Shown here one piece after another: positions 53,010 through 62,403 of a stretch of 64,000 bases of DNA (the stretch's first letter is position 1; the number at the start of each line of letters is the position of its first letter). The translations under genes were made by a program, and so were the position numbers. This DNA is from Litchfieldia alkalitelluris (GTDB lineage: Bacteria; Bacillota; Bacilli; Bacillales; Bacillaceae_L), in assembly GCF_002019645.1 (NCBI RefSeq), contig NZ_KV917374.1, forward strand, positions 1,934,696 through 1,998,695, in the 5' to 3' direction. The notes under the pieces are model-generated. The model had not been told where the DNA came from and did not search any database. It saw only the letters and a program-made list of their open reading frames with translations.

Positions 53010-53199
53010 TAATATTGTAATATTTTAGGGGCATTCAGACTCTAAGACTATCTCTTAACCGCTTTTATTACATTGTTTAAAAGTTGGATTAATGGTAAAT
53101 AACTTCAATATACAAGAATTTTTCAAGAAAATTGCTTGTTTCTTTTAATGAAGGATATTAGATACTAAACTAGCTTATTAGATAGGAGAAAGTTTTTAT

Positions 53200-53658
53200 A
53201 TGAAGATCAAACTTGAGAAGATAGTAGATGAATTGGAAATGCAATTTGATGAGTCACATTCCTTTCTAAATCTTAAAACTGGTGAAGTAGTAGGTGTAAC
53301 ATCAGGTGACTTAAGAGCTGCTGAGGATGAAGAACCATATGAGCATTTGCCCGAATGGCAACAAGAGAATAGAGTGGTAGCTAATGATATTATTGAGAAC
53401 TTTGAGGATTATGTTGAGTTACCGACTGAAGAGGATATAAATGATTACGACATCATGGAAGACTTTTGCCTCACGGTAGTTGATGACACAAGACAGGAAG
53501 CATTATTTGTTGCAATCAGAGGAAGAGGTGCCTTTCGGAGATTTAAGGATCTGATCATAGATTTCAATATCGAGGATCAGTGGTACCTTTTTCGTGCTGA
53601 GCGATTGAAAGAAATTGCGATACAATGGTGCGAAGATAACGATATAGCATATGAATAG
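53200..53658 (+). CDS. UPF0158 family protein
   Basis: This 152-residue acidic protein has the family sequence LEMQFDESHSFLNLKTGEVV, FEDYVELPTEEDINDYDIME and a C-terminal GAFRRFKDLIIDFNIEDQWY followed by EIAIQWCEDNDI. UPF0158 has no established function. ATG has TAGGAG 9-10 nt upstream. The second 52-bp hairpin array begins within 70 bp of its stop. Confidence 0.92.
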   Translation: MKIKLEKIVDELEMQFDESHSFLNLKTGEVVGVTSGDLRAAEDEEPYEHLPEWQQENRVVANDIIENFEDYVELPTEEDINDYDIMEDFCLTVVDDTRQEALFVAIRGRGAFRRFKDLIIDFNIEDQWYLFRAERLKEIAIQWCEDNDIAYE

Positions 53659-53724
53659 AATGCGCATGATGAGATAGTGCAATAGGTGGTCAGTCTGACA
53701 ACTGTCATAATGAATGATGTGGGG

Positions 53725-54722
53725 TTTGACCGAACCTAAGGTAACTTCAGACAGGTTTAGCAAGAAATGAAGTCAAGCTGTCCGAACCCAAGGTGACTTC
53801 AGACAGCTTTAGCGAGAAATGAAGTCAAGCTGTCCGAACCCAAGGTGACTTCAGACAGCTTTAGCGAGAAAGCGATAAAAGCTGTCCGAACCCAAGGCAA
53901 CTTCAGACAGGTTTAGCAAGAAATGAAGTCAAGCTGTCCGAACCCAGGGCAACTTCGGACAACTTTAGCAAGAAATGAAGTCAAGCTGTCCGAACCCAGG
54001 GCAACTTCGGACAACTTTAGCAAGAAATGAAGTCAAGCTGTCCGAACCCAAGGCAACTTCAGACAGCTTTAGCGAGAAAGCGATAAAAGCTGTCCGAACC
54101 CAAGGCAACTTCAGACAGCTTTAGCGAGAAAGCGAGAAAAGCTGTCCGAACCCAAGGCAACTTCAGACAGGGTTAGCGAGAAATGAAGTCAAGCTGTCCG
54201 AACCCAGGGCAACTTCGGACAACTTTAGCAAGAAATGAAGACAAGCTGTCCGAACCCAGGGCAACTTCGGACAACTTTAGCAAGAAATGAAGACAAGCTG
54301 TCCGAACCCAGGGCAACTTCGGACAACTTTAGCAAGAAATGAAGACAAGCTGTCCGAACCCAGGGCAACTTCGGACAACTTTAGCAAGAAATGAAGACAA
54401 GCTGTCCGAACCCAGGGCAACTTCAGACAGATTTAGCGAGAAAGCGATAAAAGCTGTCCGAACCCAAGGCAACTTCAGACAGGTTTAGCAAGAAATGAAG
54501 TCAAGCTGTCCGAACCCAAGGTGACTTCAGACAGCTTTAGCGAGAAATGAAGTCAAGCTGTCCGAACCCAAGGCAACTTCAGACAGGTTTAGCAAGAAAT
54601 GAAGTCAAGCTGTCCGAACCCAAGGTGACTTCAGACAGCCTTAGCGAGAAATGAAGTCAAGCTGTCCGAACCCAGGGCAACTTCAGACAGATTTAGCGAG
54701 AAAGCGATAAAAGCTGTCCGAA
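53725..54722. repeat. Tandem 52-bp hairpin array 2 (about 19 units plus degenerate ends)
   Basis: GCTGTCC positions run 53777, 53829, 53881 and so on to 54713, all exactly 52 bp apart. The stem is AAGCTGTCCGAA with TTC(A/G)GACA(G/A)CTT, the loop CCCA(A/G)GG(T/C)(G/A)AC, and the linker about 16 nt of two main types (AGCAAGAAATGAAGTC and AGCGAGAAAGCGATAA). Stem and orientation match array 1, but the linkers do not. Units of the CAGGGCAAC/TTCGGACAAC class come in blocks of two and four, pointing to block duplication. About half the units have one stem mismatch. Confidence 0.95.
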
Positions 54723-54976
54723 TACTTATTTATATAATATAAAGCGATATACGAAATAGAAAATCCTAGAAATGTATACTCAAAAATGGTAGCTTCCCCA
54801 AAATTCACCCTTGGATATATAAATTACAGATTTATATTATATGGTTAAAGGTATTATAGGTTTATTTATCGAAATAAAGAAAAATTAATTAAAAAGATTT
54901 AGGTATGTCTAATCTTGTTATTTTAGATTAAAGCCATTAATTGCAGAAAGCTTGGTGTCCAAAGGGAGGGGAATCT

Positions 54977-55453
54977 TTGCTAAAAAGAATAGGAATTATT
55001 TTAGCTGTATGTAGTTTAGTAGTTTTACTATCTTTAACTGCTAGATACATTTATATTAAAAGTCTTTATACAGCCCCCGTTAAAGTTGTTGATGAGTTAG
55101 TAGAAGAAGCAATCAATGATGAAAGAAAAAGTGTACACATTGTTAGTGAATCCGATTGGACACTACTCTCTAGAAGCTCTATATACAGGCTCATAAGAGA
55201 TCCAATCGATTGGGTGGATTTGAAGAGCTTTATTCAACAGTGTGAAGCTCCGACTTATTCATTATTATATGAAAATGGTAAAGCTACAACTGAAGTAATG
55301 AATAAGCATTATAAAAACAAACATCGAACGATAGGGATTGCCTGTGTAAAATACGATAAAGAAAATGGTCAACAGATAGGTATGAAAAATATTAACCTAT
55401 TATTAGAACATATCCATGGTTCTTGGAAGGTTGTGGGTAAGTCTAGTGGATAG
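54977..55453 (+). CDS. Membrane-anchored protein, unknown
   Basis: TTG 54977 has GGGAGGGG 7 nt upstream and is preferred to the ATG at 54941, which has no site. The 158-residue protein has an N-terminal TM anchor (IGIILAVCSLVVLLSLTARY) and an outside domain with LVEEAINDERKSVHIVSESD and NINLLLEHIHGSWKVVGKSS. The last part resembles the strand pattern of small NTF2-like lipoproteins, not firmly. It is preceded by array 2 and AT-rich promoter sequence. Confidence 0.65.
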   Translation: MLKRIGIILAVCSLVVLLSLTARYIYIKSLYTAPVKVVDELVEEAINDERKSVHIVSESDWTLLSRSSIYRLIRDPIDWVDLKSFIQQCEAPTYSLLYENGKATTEVMNKHYKNKHRTIGIACVKYDKENGQQIGMKNINLLLEHIHGSWKVVGKSSG

Positions 55454-55520
55454 AGTAACCGAGTGACTAACTTTAGTTCAATTCTAATTAAGAAAAAGCT
55501 TAAAAGTAGGTGTTACCAAA

Positions 55521-56084
55521 ATGACAAACTTATATTTTGTAAGACATGCGCACTCTACATATACACCTGATGAATTAAGAAGACCTTTATCTGAAAAAGG
55601 TTTTTTTGATGCAACCAAAGCTACTGAACTATTAAAGAGTGAAGAAATTGATATAGTTGTTTCTAGTCCATATGCAAGAGCAGTTCAAACAGTCGAAGGC
55701 ATTACCGAATACATAGGAAAAGAGATTGAAATCATTGAAGGCTTTAAAGAACGCGTGTTAACTACCGTTCCTGCCGAAGATTTTAATTTTGCGATTACAA
55801 AGGTATGGGAGGATTACAACTTCTCCTGGGAGGGTGGCGAGTCCAATTACGTCGCTCAAGATCGAGGGGTAAAGTCGACTTATCAACTACTAGAGAAACA
55901 CCAGGGGAAAAATGTTGTGATCGGTACACATGGAAATATGATGGTTTTAATCATGAATTTCTTTGATCACCACTATAATTTTTCGTTTTGGAAAAATCTT
56001 GATATGCCAGATATTTATAAGCTATCGTTTAATGATAGAGAGTTAAGAAGTGTTGAGCGGTTGTGGAAAAGAACTTCAGACTAG
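55521..56084 (+). CDS. Histidine phosphatase family protein (phosphoglycerate-mutase-like)
   Basis: This 187-residue protein has the catalytic YFVRHAHST (RHG motif as RHA, His near residue 9), VVSSPYARAVQT with the second Arg, EGFKER with Glu and IGTHGNMMVL with the second His. It is of the small phosphatase branch (SixA/YhfR-like) rather than true mutase. The substrate is unknown. ATG has a weak AAGTAGGTG site. Confidence 0.9.
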   Translation: MTNLYFVRHAHSTYTPDELRRPLSEKGFFDATKATELLKSEEIDIVVSSPYARAVQTVEGITEYIGKEIEIIEGFKERVLTTVPAEDFNFAITKVWEDYNFSWEGGESNYVAQDRGVKSTYQLLEKHQGKNVVIGTHGNMMVLIMNFFDHHYNFSFWKNLDMPDIYKLSFNDRELRSVERLWKRTSD

Positions 56085-56249
56085 TTGTCCATGTGGTATG
56101 ACTAGGTTCAGTTGAGATTGGTTTGGAATTGGCTTTCTTTTGAAAAAATTTAAAAACAAAACATTTAACATTTTGTTCATAATTTGGTCATATTTGGTGG
56201 GCATCCTATTGTGTGTAAGACCAAATACACGATAAGGAGGAAATACTAA

Positions 56250-57080
56250 ATGAGAAAGATCAGTTTTATTTGTGCCATTACTTTACTACTCGGACTGTTA
56301 GGTTCTTTTCAAGCGTTTGCGGCAGGAGATGTAAGTGTAAAGCAGGATTCGAAAGAACTACATAAACATAAGGGTCATTTCAACCATGATCCGGAGATGT
56401 TAAAAAAGCAGGCTGAAGCAATGGGGATTGAGACAGAGGGTAAAGATACAGAAACCTTAGCAAAAGAAGTTAAGGAGACGATGATTAAGAAAAGAGCAAA
56501 AATGCTTGGTATTGAAACAGCAGGAAAAGAACTAGATGATATCGTCAAAGAAATTCATCAAGTTCAACTAACAAAAGAGGCGAAAGAATTAGGAATATCA
56601 ACCGAGGGAAAGGAGCTAAAAGCACTAGCCAAAGAGGTCTTTGAGACAAGACTGAAAAATGAGGCCAAGGAGTTAGGAATACCGACTGAAGGGAAAGAAC
56701 TTAAGGATTTAGCGAAAGAAGTTCGTGAAACAGAACTGAAACGAGCTGCGAAAGAATTAGGAATTTCCACTGAGGGGAAAGAACTTAAGCTGTTAGCAAA
56801 AGAAGTTCATGAAGCTCAAATTAAGAAGGATGCCAAAGAGCTAGGAGTATCAGTTGATAATAAAAACCTTCATCAGGTAGCACATGAAGTGTGGAAAAAA
56901 AAGGTGTTTCAAGGAGCAGAAAAACTGGGGCTTAAAACGGAAGGGAAGTCTTCATTCGAACTTTTCGAAGAAATTATGACAAATCATGCTGATAAAGCAA
57001 AGGAATTGAATTTAATTCCACATAAAAGAGGGATGTTTCATTTCTTTAGTTGCTCAGAGGATCTAGGTAAGAATAAGTAA
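56250..57080 (+). CDS. Secreted protein made of seven 28-residue repeats
   Basis: A Sec signal peptide (MRKISFICAITLLLGLLGSF, cut near AFAAG) is followed by seven consecutive 28-residue repeats from about residue 50 to 245. The consensus is (E)AKELGI(S/P)TEGKELKxLAKEV followed by a mostly charged helix segment. Repeats 3-5 are the most alike; the first two and last two are diverged. The C-terminus ends HKRGMFHFFSCSED. Each unit looks like a helix pair with a GI-TEGK turn. AAGGAGG precedes ATG. No family is claimed; DUF2680-like proteins have similar units. Confidence 0.8.
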   Translation: MRKISFICAITLLLGLLGSFQAFAAGDVSVKQDSKELHKHKGHFNHDPEMLKKQAEAMGIETEGKDTETLAKEVKETMIKKRAKMLGIETAGKELDDIVKEIHQVQLTKEAKELGISTEGKELKALAKEVFETRLKNEAKELGIPTEGKELKDLAKEVRETELKRAAKELGISTEGKELKLLAKEVHEAQIKKDAKELGVSVDNKNLHQVAHEVWKKKVFQGAEKLGLKTEGKSSFELFEEIMTNHADKAKELNLIPHKRGMFHFFSCSEDLGKNK

Positions 57081-57093
57081 ATAAATTCAGAGT

Positions 57094-57125
57094 AGCCCAA
57101 ATCCGAAAGAGATTTGGGCTTTTTA
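57094..57125 (+). terminator. Terminator of the repeat protein gene
   Basis: AGCCCAAATC-CGAAAGA-GATTTGGGCTTTTT. Confidence 0.95.
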
Positions 57126-57274
57126 TAAAGCTTATATAAAGTCTTTTTAAAAATAAAAGTCAAGAAATACAAGTTAAACAAAAGCACGATTTTATTAAGT
57201 TCTTCATACTAACCGTTCTTTACGACGAATCCCTCATAATGATTAGGACAATCTATGGTTAGGAGGGATCAGTC

Positions 57275-58495
57275 ATGAGATATCGGAATTTATTATTATT
57301 ATTATTTATAAACTGTTTTCTTTTTTCATCAGTGGCAAATGCTGAAGTACCACTAACCGCTGCATTTGTAAGAGACCACCAACTATGGATTAAAAACGGT
57401 GATGAAGAAATACAGGTAACAAAGGGGCAATATGTGTATTCTCCAAAGTGGTCATATGATGGTCGATTTATTGCGTATATTGATGGCGATGAACTTGGAG
57501 AAAAATCGAATTTGTTCATTTATGACACCAAGAAAAAAGAAAACTACCAGCCCTACATAATTGTTGAAACATCAGATTTTAAATGGTCGCCTGTAAAAAA
57601 TCAACTAGCTTACACCTCAGTTGGTGTATTGAATGTGACAAAAATGAAGAATAATCGTCCACAAGGTTTTGAAAATGTCTCTTTAGGTGTTAGCGGTTTT
57701 GAATGGTTTCCAAATGGAAAAGAGTTTATCGTATCTTCACAAGCAAACTTACTGCCAACTGGCTGGGGGCCAATCCCACTTTATCGAATTCCTATCGGTG
57801 CAAATCTTAATCCAGCTAAAATGAAGCCTTTTTATACGATTAAGACAAAAGAACCTGACTTGTTTGCCATTTATGCTGATGACTTTAAGTGGAGTTATGA
57901 GGGAGAGTGGGTGAGTTTTATGGCTGTTCCTACTGCTTCTTGGTCGATGGATAGCAATACATTATGTGTTTTATCTCAAGAGGGAGAACAGTTTCAAGTG
58001 ATTGGAAAAATGCTAGGATACCGAGATTGGATGAAATGGGCTCCATCTTCTAATCAACTAGCTTATATTTCCGGGGAGGGAAGGTTTTTCGTAGATAACA
58101 AAAGTCTTGCTATACAAGATGTGCCAGCCACTGCTAGGCAAAAGGAATATACACCTGAAGGATTTGTTGATCTTGATTTAGAATGGTTTTCTGAAGATAT
58201 GATGATTGTTGCTCGTTCTAAGGAGAATAAAGAGTGGGACGAAGGTCCTGTTCCTACAATGTATACAGCACTTTATGGAGTTAATTTAATCACTAAAGAG
58301 CAAAACCAAATCTCTTTTCCAAAAAAGAACGAACTTGATGTAAACCCGGAAGTTGTTGGTTCATACATATCATGGTTTCGTAAGACAGGAGAAGAAATGA
58401 AAGGTGATGTATGGCTAAAGGATGGATTAGATGGACAAGAGCATATATGGCTCAAAAATGTTGGATCACCACCAGTTTTTTATAAGCAAAATTAA
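57275..58495 (+). CDS. Secreted TolB-like beta-propeller protein
   Basis: This 406-residue protein has a signal peptide (MRYRNLLLLLFINCFLFSSV, ANAE cleavage) and repeated propeller blades: YSPKWSYDGRFIAYIDGDE, SDFKWSPVKNQLAYTS, FEWFPNGKEFIVSS, DFKWSYEGEWVSF, WMKWAPSSNQLAYIS and LDLEWFSEDMMIVA. Such WD40-like (PD40) proteins bind ligands or partner proteins outside the cell; no active site is seen. ATG has TAGGAGGG 9 nt upstream. Confidence 0.85.
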   Translation: MRYRNLLLLLFINCFLFSSVANAEVPLTAAFVRDHQLWIKNGDEEIQVTKGQYVYSPKWSYDGRFIAYIDGDELGEKSNLFIYDTKKKENYQPYIIVETSDFKWSPVKNQLAYTSVGVLNVTKMKNNRPQGFENVSLGVSGFEWFPNGKEFIVSSQANLLPTGWGPIPLYRIPIGANLNPAKMKPFYTIKTKEPDLFAIYADDFKWSYEGEWVSFMAVPTASWSMDSNTLCVLSQEGEQFQVIGKMLGYRDWMKWAPSSNQLAYISGEGRFFVDNKSLAIQDVPATARQKEYTPEGFVDLDLEWFSEDMMIVARSKENKEWDEGPVPTMYTALYGVNLITKEQNQISFPKKNELDVNPEVVGSYISWFRKTGEEMKGDVWLKDGLDGQEHIWLKNVGSPPVFYKQN

Positions 58496-58564
58496 GAGGT
58501 TATGCTTTCGAAAATAATATATCTTCTTTCCTGAGGATAAACTATGTGTAGAAAGGGGATAGTT

Positions 58565-58699
58565 ATGAAACAAAATAAAAAAGCACCACAAAAGTTAAGT
58601 TATGAATCGGACGAAAAAATGGGCAAAGAGCAAAATCGAATTGAGGAAAATAAAAAGGAACAAGCTGAATTCTTTAATACCACTCAAAATAGTGAATGA
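58565..58699 (+). CDS. Small hydrophilic protein (44 aa)
   Basis: ATG has AAAGGGG 6 nt upstream. The sequence MKQNKKAPQKLSYESDEKMG, KEQNRIEENKKEQAEFFNTT is Lys/Glu/Gln-rich without hydrophobic stretch, similar in kind to minor spore proteins, but no family was identified. The stop lies at the edge of a bidirectional terminator. Confidence 0.55.
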   Translation: MKQNKKAPQKLSYESDEKMGKEQNRIEENKKEQAEFFNTTQNSE

Positions 58700-58729
58700 A
58701 AAAAGGAACTGCTAGTCCTAGCAGTTCCT
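58700..58729. terminator. Bidirectional terminator
   Basis: GGAACTGCTAG-TC-CTAGCAGTTCC has an A run on the left, so on the minus strand it ends in TTTTTT after the hydrolase gene. Confidence 0.92.
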
Positions 58730-58738
58730 CATATAACG

Positions 58739-59704
58739 TTATTGAATATATTGATCGACAAAGCTCCAAACGGTGCTCCAATAAACTTCAGGGTCTACTT
58801 TTGCTGCTTCACCATGCCCTGCTCCTGGAATCACAAGCTTTTCTTTATCTACCTGTGCAGCTTCATACACTTCATCTACCATTTCATATGGAACAAACGT
58901 ATCTTGGTCTCCGTGTATAAATAACATTGGAACCTTACTTTTGGCAACTTGTTCTATGGCGGAGGCTTCATATAAGTCATAGCCTGCACGTATTTTTGTG
59001 ATTGTATTGGCAGCGTTTAGTACTGGGAACTCAGGCAAGCCGAATAAATCATCCAACTGATAAATGAACACATCACTAACTGATGCGTAACCGCAGTCCT
59101 CGACAATCACTTTTACATTAGAAGGAAGCTCTTCACCCGATGTCATCATCACCGTTGCTCCGCCCATAGAAATACCGAATAAGGCGATTTCGGCCTTAGG
59201 ATCAATTTGAATAATTTCATTAATCCATAACAAAATATCCTTTCGATCATGCCACCCCATACCAATGTAATTCCCTTCACTTTTGCCATGTCCACGAAGA
59301 TCAGGGGCAAGAACATTGTATCCCTTATCGTGGAAATTACGGATCCACCTTGTCATCCCTGCTGCATTACTCGTATAACCGTGAACAACAATGGCCCAAT
59401 GATGATTTGCTTTTTCGTTTTGATAAACATCTGCATGTAACTTAAGCTGCAGCTTATCATTAGATACAATCGACATTGCTGATGGTGTATGTTTCAACTT
59501 AAATTCTTCATTTGCTAGCTCATCTGCTTGGGCTACATCAGCCATAACCGCTTCACTTTCTTCTAAATGAGGATTATCCTGCAAAAACTCTTTCTCTTGA
59601 TTTGCAAGAAGCGCAAAGTTGTAAAAATAGTTACCAACAAATACGTAAGCAATGGTTAAAACCAAAACAATAATTACTGATATGATTGTTATTTTCCTTT
59701 TCAA
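58739..59704 (-). CDS. Membrane-anchored alpha/beta hydrolase
   Basis: This 321-residue protein has an N-terminal TM (residues 5-23) and an alpha/beta hydrolase fold: oxyanion region VVHGYTSNAAGMTRW, DLRGHGKSEG, nucleophile Ser in LFGISMGGATVMM, Asp in FIHGDQDTFVP and His in VIPGAGHGEA. The closest known style is B. subtilis YqkD and related BAAT/S9-like esterases. The substrate is unknown. The ribosome site (AGGTGAGC) is good. The gene is convergent with a propeller unit. Confidence 0.9.
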   Translation of the reverse strand: MKRKITIISVIIVLVLTIAYVFVGNYFYNFALLANQEKEFLQDNPHLEESEAVMADVAQADELANEEFKLKHTPSAMSIVSNDKLQLKLHADVYQNEKANHHWAIVVHGYTSNAAGMTRWIRNFHDKGYNVLAPDLRGHGKSEGNYIGMGWHDRKDILLWINEIIQIDPKAEIALFGISMGGATVMMTSGEELPSNVKVIVEDCGYASVSDVFIYQLDDLFGLPEFPVLNAANTITKIRAGYDLYEASAIEQVAKSKVPMLFIHGDQDTFVPYEMVDEVYEAAQVDKEKLVIPGAGHGEAAKVDPEVYWSTVWSFVDQYIQ

Positions 59705-59959
59705 AGAAGCTCACCTTATTTCTTTTATGGATCTTTGCCTATTTTATTATCAGGTCTAAATCCTACTTATAATAGCGAAAACTATGAAAATATTCAACTA
59801 CTAGAAAAAGGGAGAAATCTAATAGGATGAACAAGTATGAAGATAATTATATTTGAAGAATTTAACTATTAGCTACTTTTGTTTGGATAAGAATAAATTC
59901 ACAGTGGGTACAAACAATATTGATGTACCACGAGAAATCTAGAGGAAAGGATTTACAAA

Positions 59960-60970
59960 ATGAAAAAACTAGTTGTAGTTTCATTAAGTTTTCTTCTTTT
60001 TATGCAAGTGAATTTGAATATAGCTTTTGCTGACAATCATCCAAGGAATTTATATGATATTAAAGCAGGAGATACTTTATGGAAAATTGCTCATACATAT
60101 GGTACATCTATTGGGGATTTAAAGCTAGTAAATGGACTGCAGTCTGATTTAATCAGAGTTGGCCAAAGGCTAAGAGTGCCACTCATGTATGAAGTGGTTT
60201 CTGGAGATACCTTATGGAAGCTGTCACAATCCTTTGATTCTTCAGTCCAAGCGATTAAAACAGTGAATGGCCTTACTGCCGATACGATCTTTATTGGTCA
60301 GGATATAAAAATTCCTCCGAAAAAACTAAACATGCAGGGTCAATTTATTCTGATGACAAGGGAAGAGTTTAGGGATTGGTTATTTAATCAACGTTTTTCA
60401 AGAAAAATAGGGAAAGTTCAACAACATCACACCTATCAACCATCATATAAAACCTTCAATGGCTCGAATCATTTTAATCTGTTGAGAGGGATGGCAGATT
60501 ATCATATGAATACAATGAAATGGAATAATATCAGTCAACATTTAACCACGTTTCCGGACGGGACGGTAGCTGTTGGTCGACCATTTAATTCACCACCACA
60601 AGGATCTTATGGGTTGAAAAATCCAGAGGCGATGCTGGCAAACCAGGCGGATGCCTTAACGATTGAAAACGTTGGCGATTTTAATGCAGGTAATGACCAA
60701 ATGACAAAGGCACAAAGAGAAACAATCATTACTGTCACAGCTCTCCTCATGTTGAAATTTGGATTAACTCCTTCAATAGACAGTATCCAATATCATCGCT
60801 GGTGGGACATTAACACGGGTGAAAGAGTGTTAGATAAAAGTGAAGGACATGCCGTAAAAACATGCCCTGGTACTGGTTTCTTTGGAGGCAATACGACAAC
60901 CGATGCTAAAAACAACTTCTATCCATTAGTTGAACAAAAAATGCAGGAAATAAGAGCTACAATTCAATAA
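59960..60970 (+). CDS. LysM-domain N-acetylmuramoyl-L-alanine amidase
   Basis: This 336-residue protein has a signal peptide (residues 1-24), two LysM modules at about 32-74 (YDIKAGDTLWKIAHTYG) and 77-119 (YEVVSGDTLWKLSQSFD), and an amidase_2/PGRP-type domain: zinc His in VQQHHTYQPS, then HLTTFPDGTVAVGRPFN, LTIENVGDFNAGNDQM, HRWWDINT and KTCPGTGFFG (second His/Cys ligands). It cuts the stem-peptide/glycan bond in the cell wall. AGAGGAAAGG precedes ATG. Confidence 0.92.
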   Translation: MKKLVVVSLSFLLFMQVNLNIAFADNHPRNLYDIKAGDTLWKIAHTYGTSIGDLKLVNGLQSDLIRVGQRLRVPLMYEVVSGDTLWKLSQSFDSSVQAIKTVNGLTADTIFIGQDIKIPPKKLNMQGQFILMTREEFRDWLFNQRFSRKIGKVQQHHTYQPSYKTFNGSNHFNLLRGMADYHMNTMKWNNISQHLTTFPDGTVAVGRPFNSPPQGSYGLKNPEAMLANQADALTIENVGDFNAGNDQMTKAQRETIITVTALLMLKFGLTPSIDSIQYHRWWDINTGERVLDKSEGHAVKTCPGTGFFGGNTTTDAKNNFYPLVEQKMQEIRATIQ

Positions 60971-60982
60971 AATAACATGTAA

Positions 60983-61018
60983 GAGCGTCTCTTTCGAAAT
61001 GAAAGGACGCTTTTTTTG
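60983..61018 (+). terminator. Terminator of the amidase gene
   Basis: AGCGTC(T)CTTTC-GAAAT-GAAAG(G)ACGCTTTTTTT. Confidence 0.92.
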
Positions 61019-61130
61019 AAAGATATCAAATTTTGGACTACCATAGGCGTTGAATGTGCTATTTTTGTGTATGGAGACTATTTTTCGTGTATGATGACTA
61101 ATATCTTAAAAGGGTATTCTCCATTCTCCA

Positions 61131-61330
61131 TAGGCGGAAAAATTCCCGCTAATGTATCTAGTAGCGGCTTAAGAAGCAGATAAGCGGAGAAATTCCGGTT
61201 AACTTCTCTAATATATGACTAAATCGAACGATTAGTCTCATATAAGCGGAAAAACTCCAGTTATTTTAAGGGAAATATGGATATTTCCTAATTTAAGCGG
61301 AATTTATCCGTTTAAATTCAACCACAGTGA
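61131..61330. repeat. Dispersed hairpin quartet, locus D
   Basis: Units start at 61131 (TAGGCGGAAAAATTCCCGC), 61181 (TAAGCGGAGAAATTCCGG), 61243 (TAAGCGGAAAAACTCCAG) and 61294 (TAAGCGGAATTTATCCG). The spacings are 50, 62 and 51 bp. It aligns over about 200 bp with locus C. The gene-free stretch 60971-61437 holds this and the amidase terminator only. Confidence 0.87.
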
Positions 61331-61437
61331 AATCCCCGGTTTTTCTTATTTGATTTTCAGAGAAAGAACGTAAGGTTTTCTGATAGTATGAAAATTATAT
61401 AGTAAAAAACAATAGATTTATAAAGGTGTGTAACTAA

Positions 61438-61764
61438 ATGACTTATGCAATTATTTTATTTATTTTAGCTGGAGTTGCTGAAATCGGTGGAGGTTATCTT
61501 ATTTGGCTTTGGTTGAGAGAAGGGAAACCATTTTATTGGGGCATCTTCGGTGGTATTGCCCTGGCATTATATGGTGTGATCGCAACATTTCAAACATTCC
61601 CTTCATTCGGTAGAGTTTATGCCGCATATGGAGGAGTATTTATCGTTCTTTCGGTGTTATGGGGCTGGGGAATTGATAAGAAAACCCCTGATTTATATGA
61701 TTGGGTAGGGGCTGGTATTTGTATAGTGGGGGTATCAGTCATGTTGTTTGCTCCTCGTCAATAA
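61438..61764 (+). CDS. YnfA/UPF0060 family membrane protein
   Basis: This 108-residue protein has four TM segments, the family start [20 protein letters not shown] and the TM3-4 pattern [20 protein letters not shown] followed by [15 protein letters not shown]. It is distantly related to SMR transporters; the function of the family is unclear. The ATG has AAAGGTG 8-10 nt upstream. Confidence 0.93.
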   Translation: MTYAIILFILAGVAEIGGGYLIWLWLREGKPFYWGIFGGIALALYGVIATFQTFPSFGRVYAAYGGVFIVLSVLWGWGIDKKTPDLYDWVGAGICIVGVSVMLFAPRQ

Positions 61765-61877
61765 CAGGGGCATGAGGTGTTTCTTGGTAAAAAATGTCCT
61801 AATTAATACAAACAATAATTTCACAAAAAACAATCTAAAACGAATATAAAAGACAATTTAAGGGGGACTAATTAATC

Positions 61878-62222
61878 ATGCGTTGTGCCTGTAAGCAAAT
61901 GAAATCCTATGATCTGAAAATTGAGGGTGATGTTGGTGCTGATCCTATATGGTGCAAACATTGCAGTTGTAACCTTAATCTTGAGGAACTCCCAATTTCC
62001 CAAAAGTTGAAAAGTGAGCTGATCGAGTGGGTGACAAAATACGGTGAATGGATAGATTGGGATAGAGATCAATTGATTCCTAACGGTATTGAAATGGAAG
62101 ACGAACATAACACCCAAGGTGCTAAACTAACAGAAAAAGTAAAAAAAGAACTTAAGGAAACATACACAATAAAATTTTCCCCATCAACAATGGCACGAAG
62201 TTATGCAAATAATAAATCGTAA
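61878..62222 (+). CDS. Small Cys-rich protein, unknown
   Basis: This 114-residue protein begins MRCACKQMKSYDLKIEGDVG and WCKHCSCNLNLEELP: five Cys in two clusters, fit for a zinc ribbon. The C-terminal half is charged and helical, with EWVTKYGEWIDWDRDQLIPN. Related hypothetical proteins occur in Bacillus, but I cannot name the family. ATG has AAGGGGG 13 nt upstream. Confidence 0.7.
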   Translation: MRCACKQMKSYDLKIEGDVGADPIWCKHCSCNLNLEELPISQKLKSELIEWVTKYGEWIDWDRDQLIPNGIEMEDEHNTQGAKLTEKVKKELKETYTIKFSPSTMARSYANNKS

Positions 62223-62403
62223 AATTTGGGGTGCCTTTAACTTGCCCCAATTTTTTTTATTAAATCTGGTCCTAATCAACCTTACTCCAAAAAACGCCAC
62301 TAATATTTCTTTCTCTATTAAAGCTTTGTTAATAATTTCTTCATATTTTCACGCTATTATTTGTTTAAGCCAAAGAGATGGTGAAAATAAGGAGGCAGTT
62401 AAA

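Noticed and set aside
53725-54722. Array of transcription terminators
   Set aside because: Stems are not followed by T runs and nineteen in a row would serve no purpose; spacing is exact, unlike terminators.
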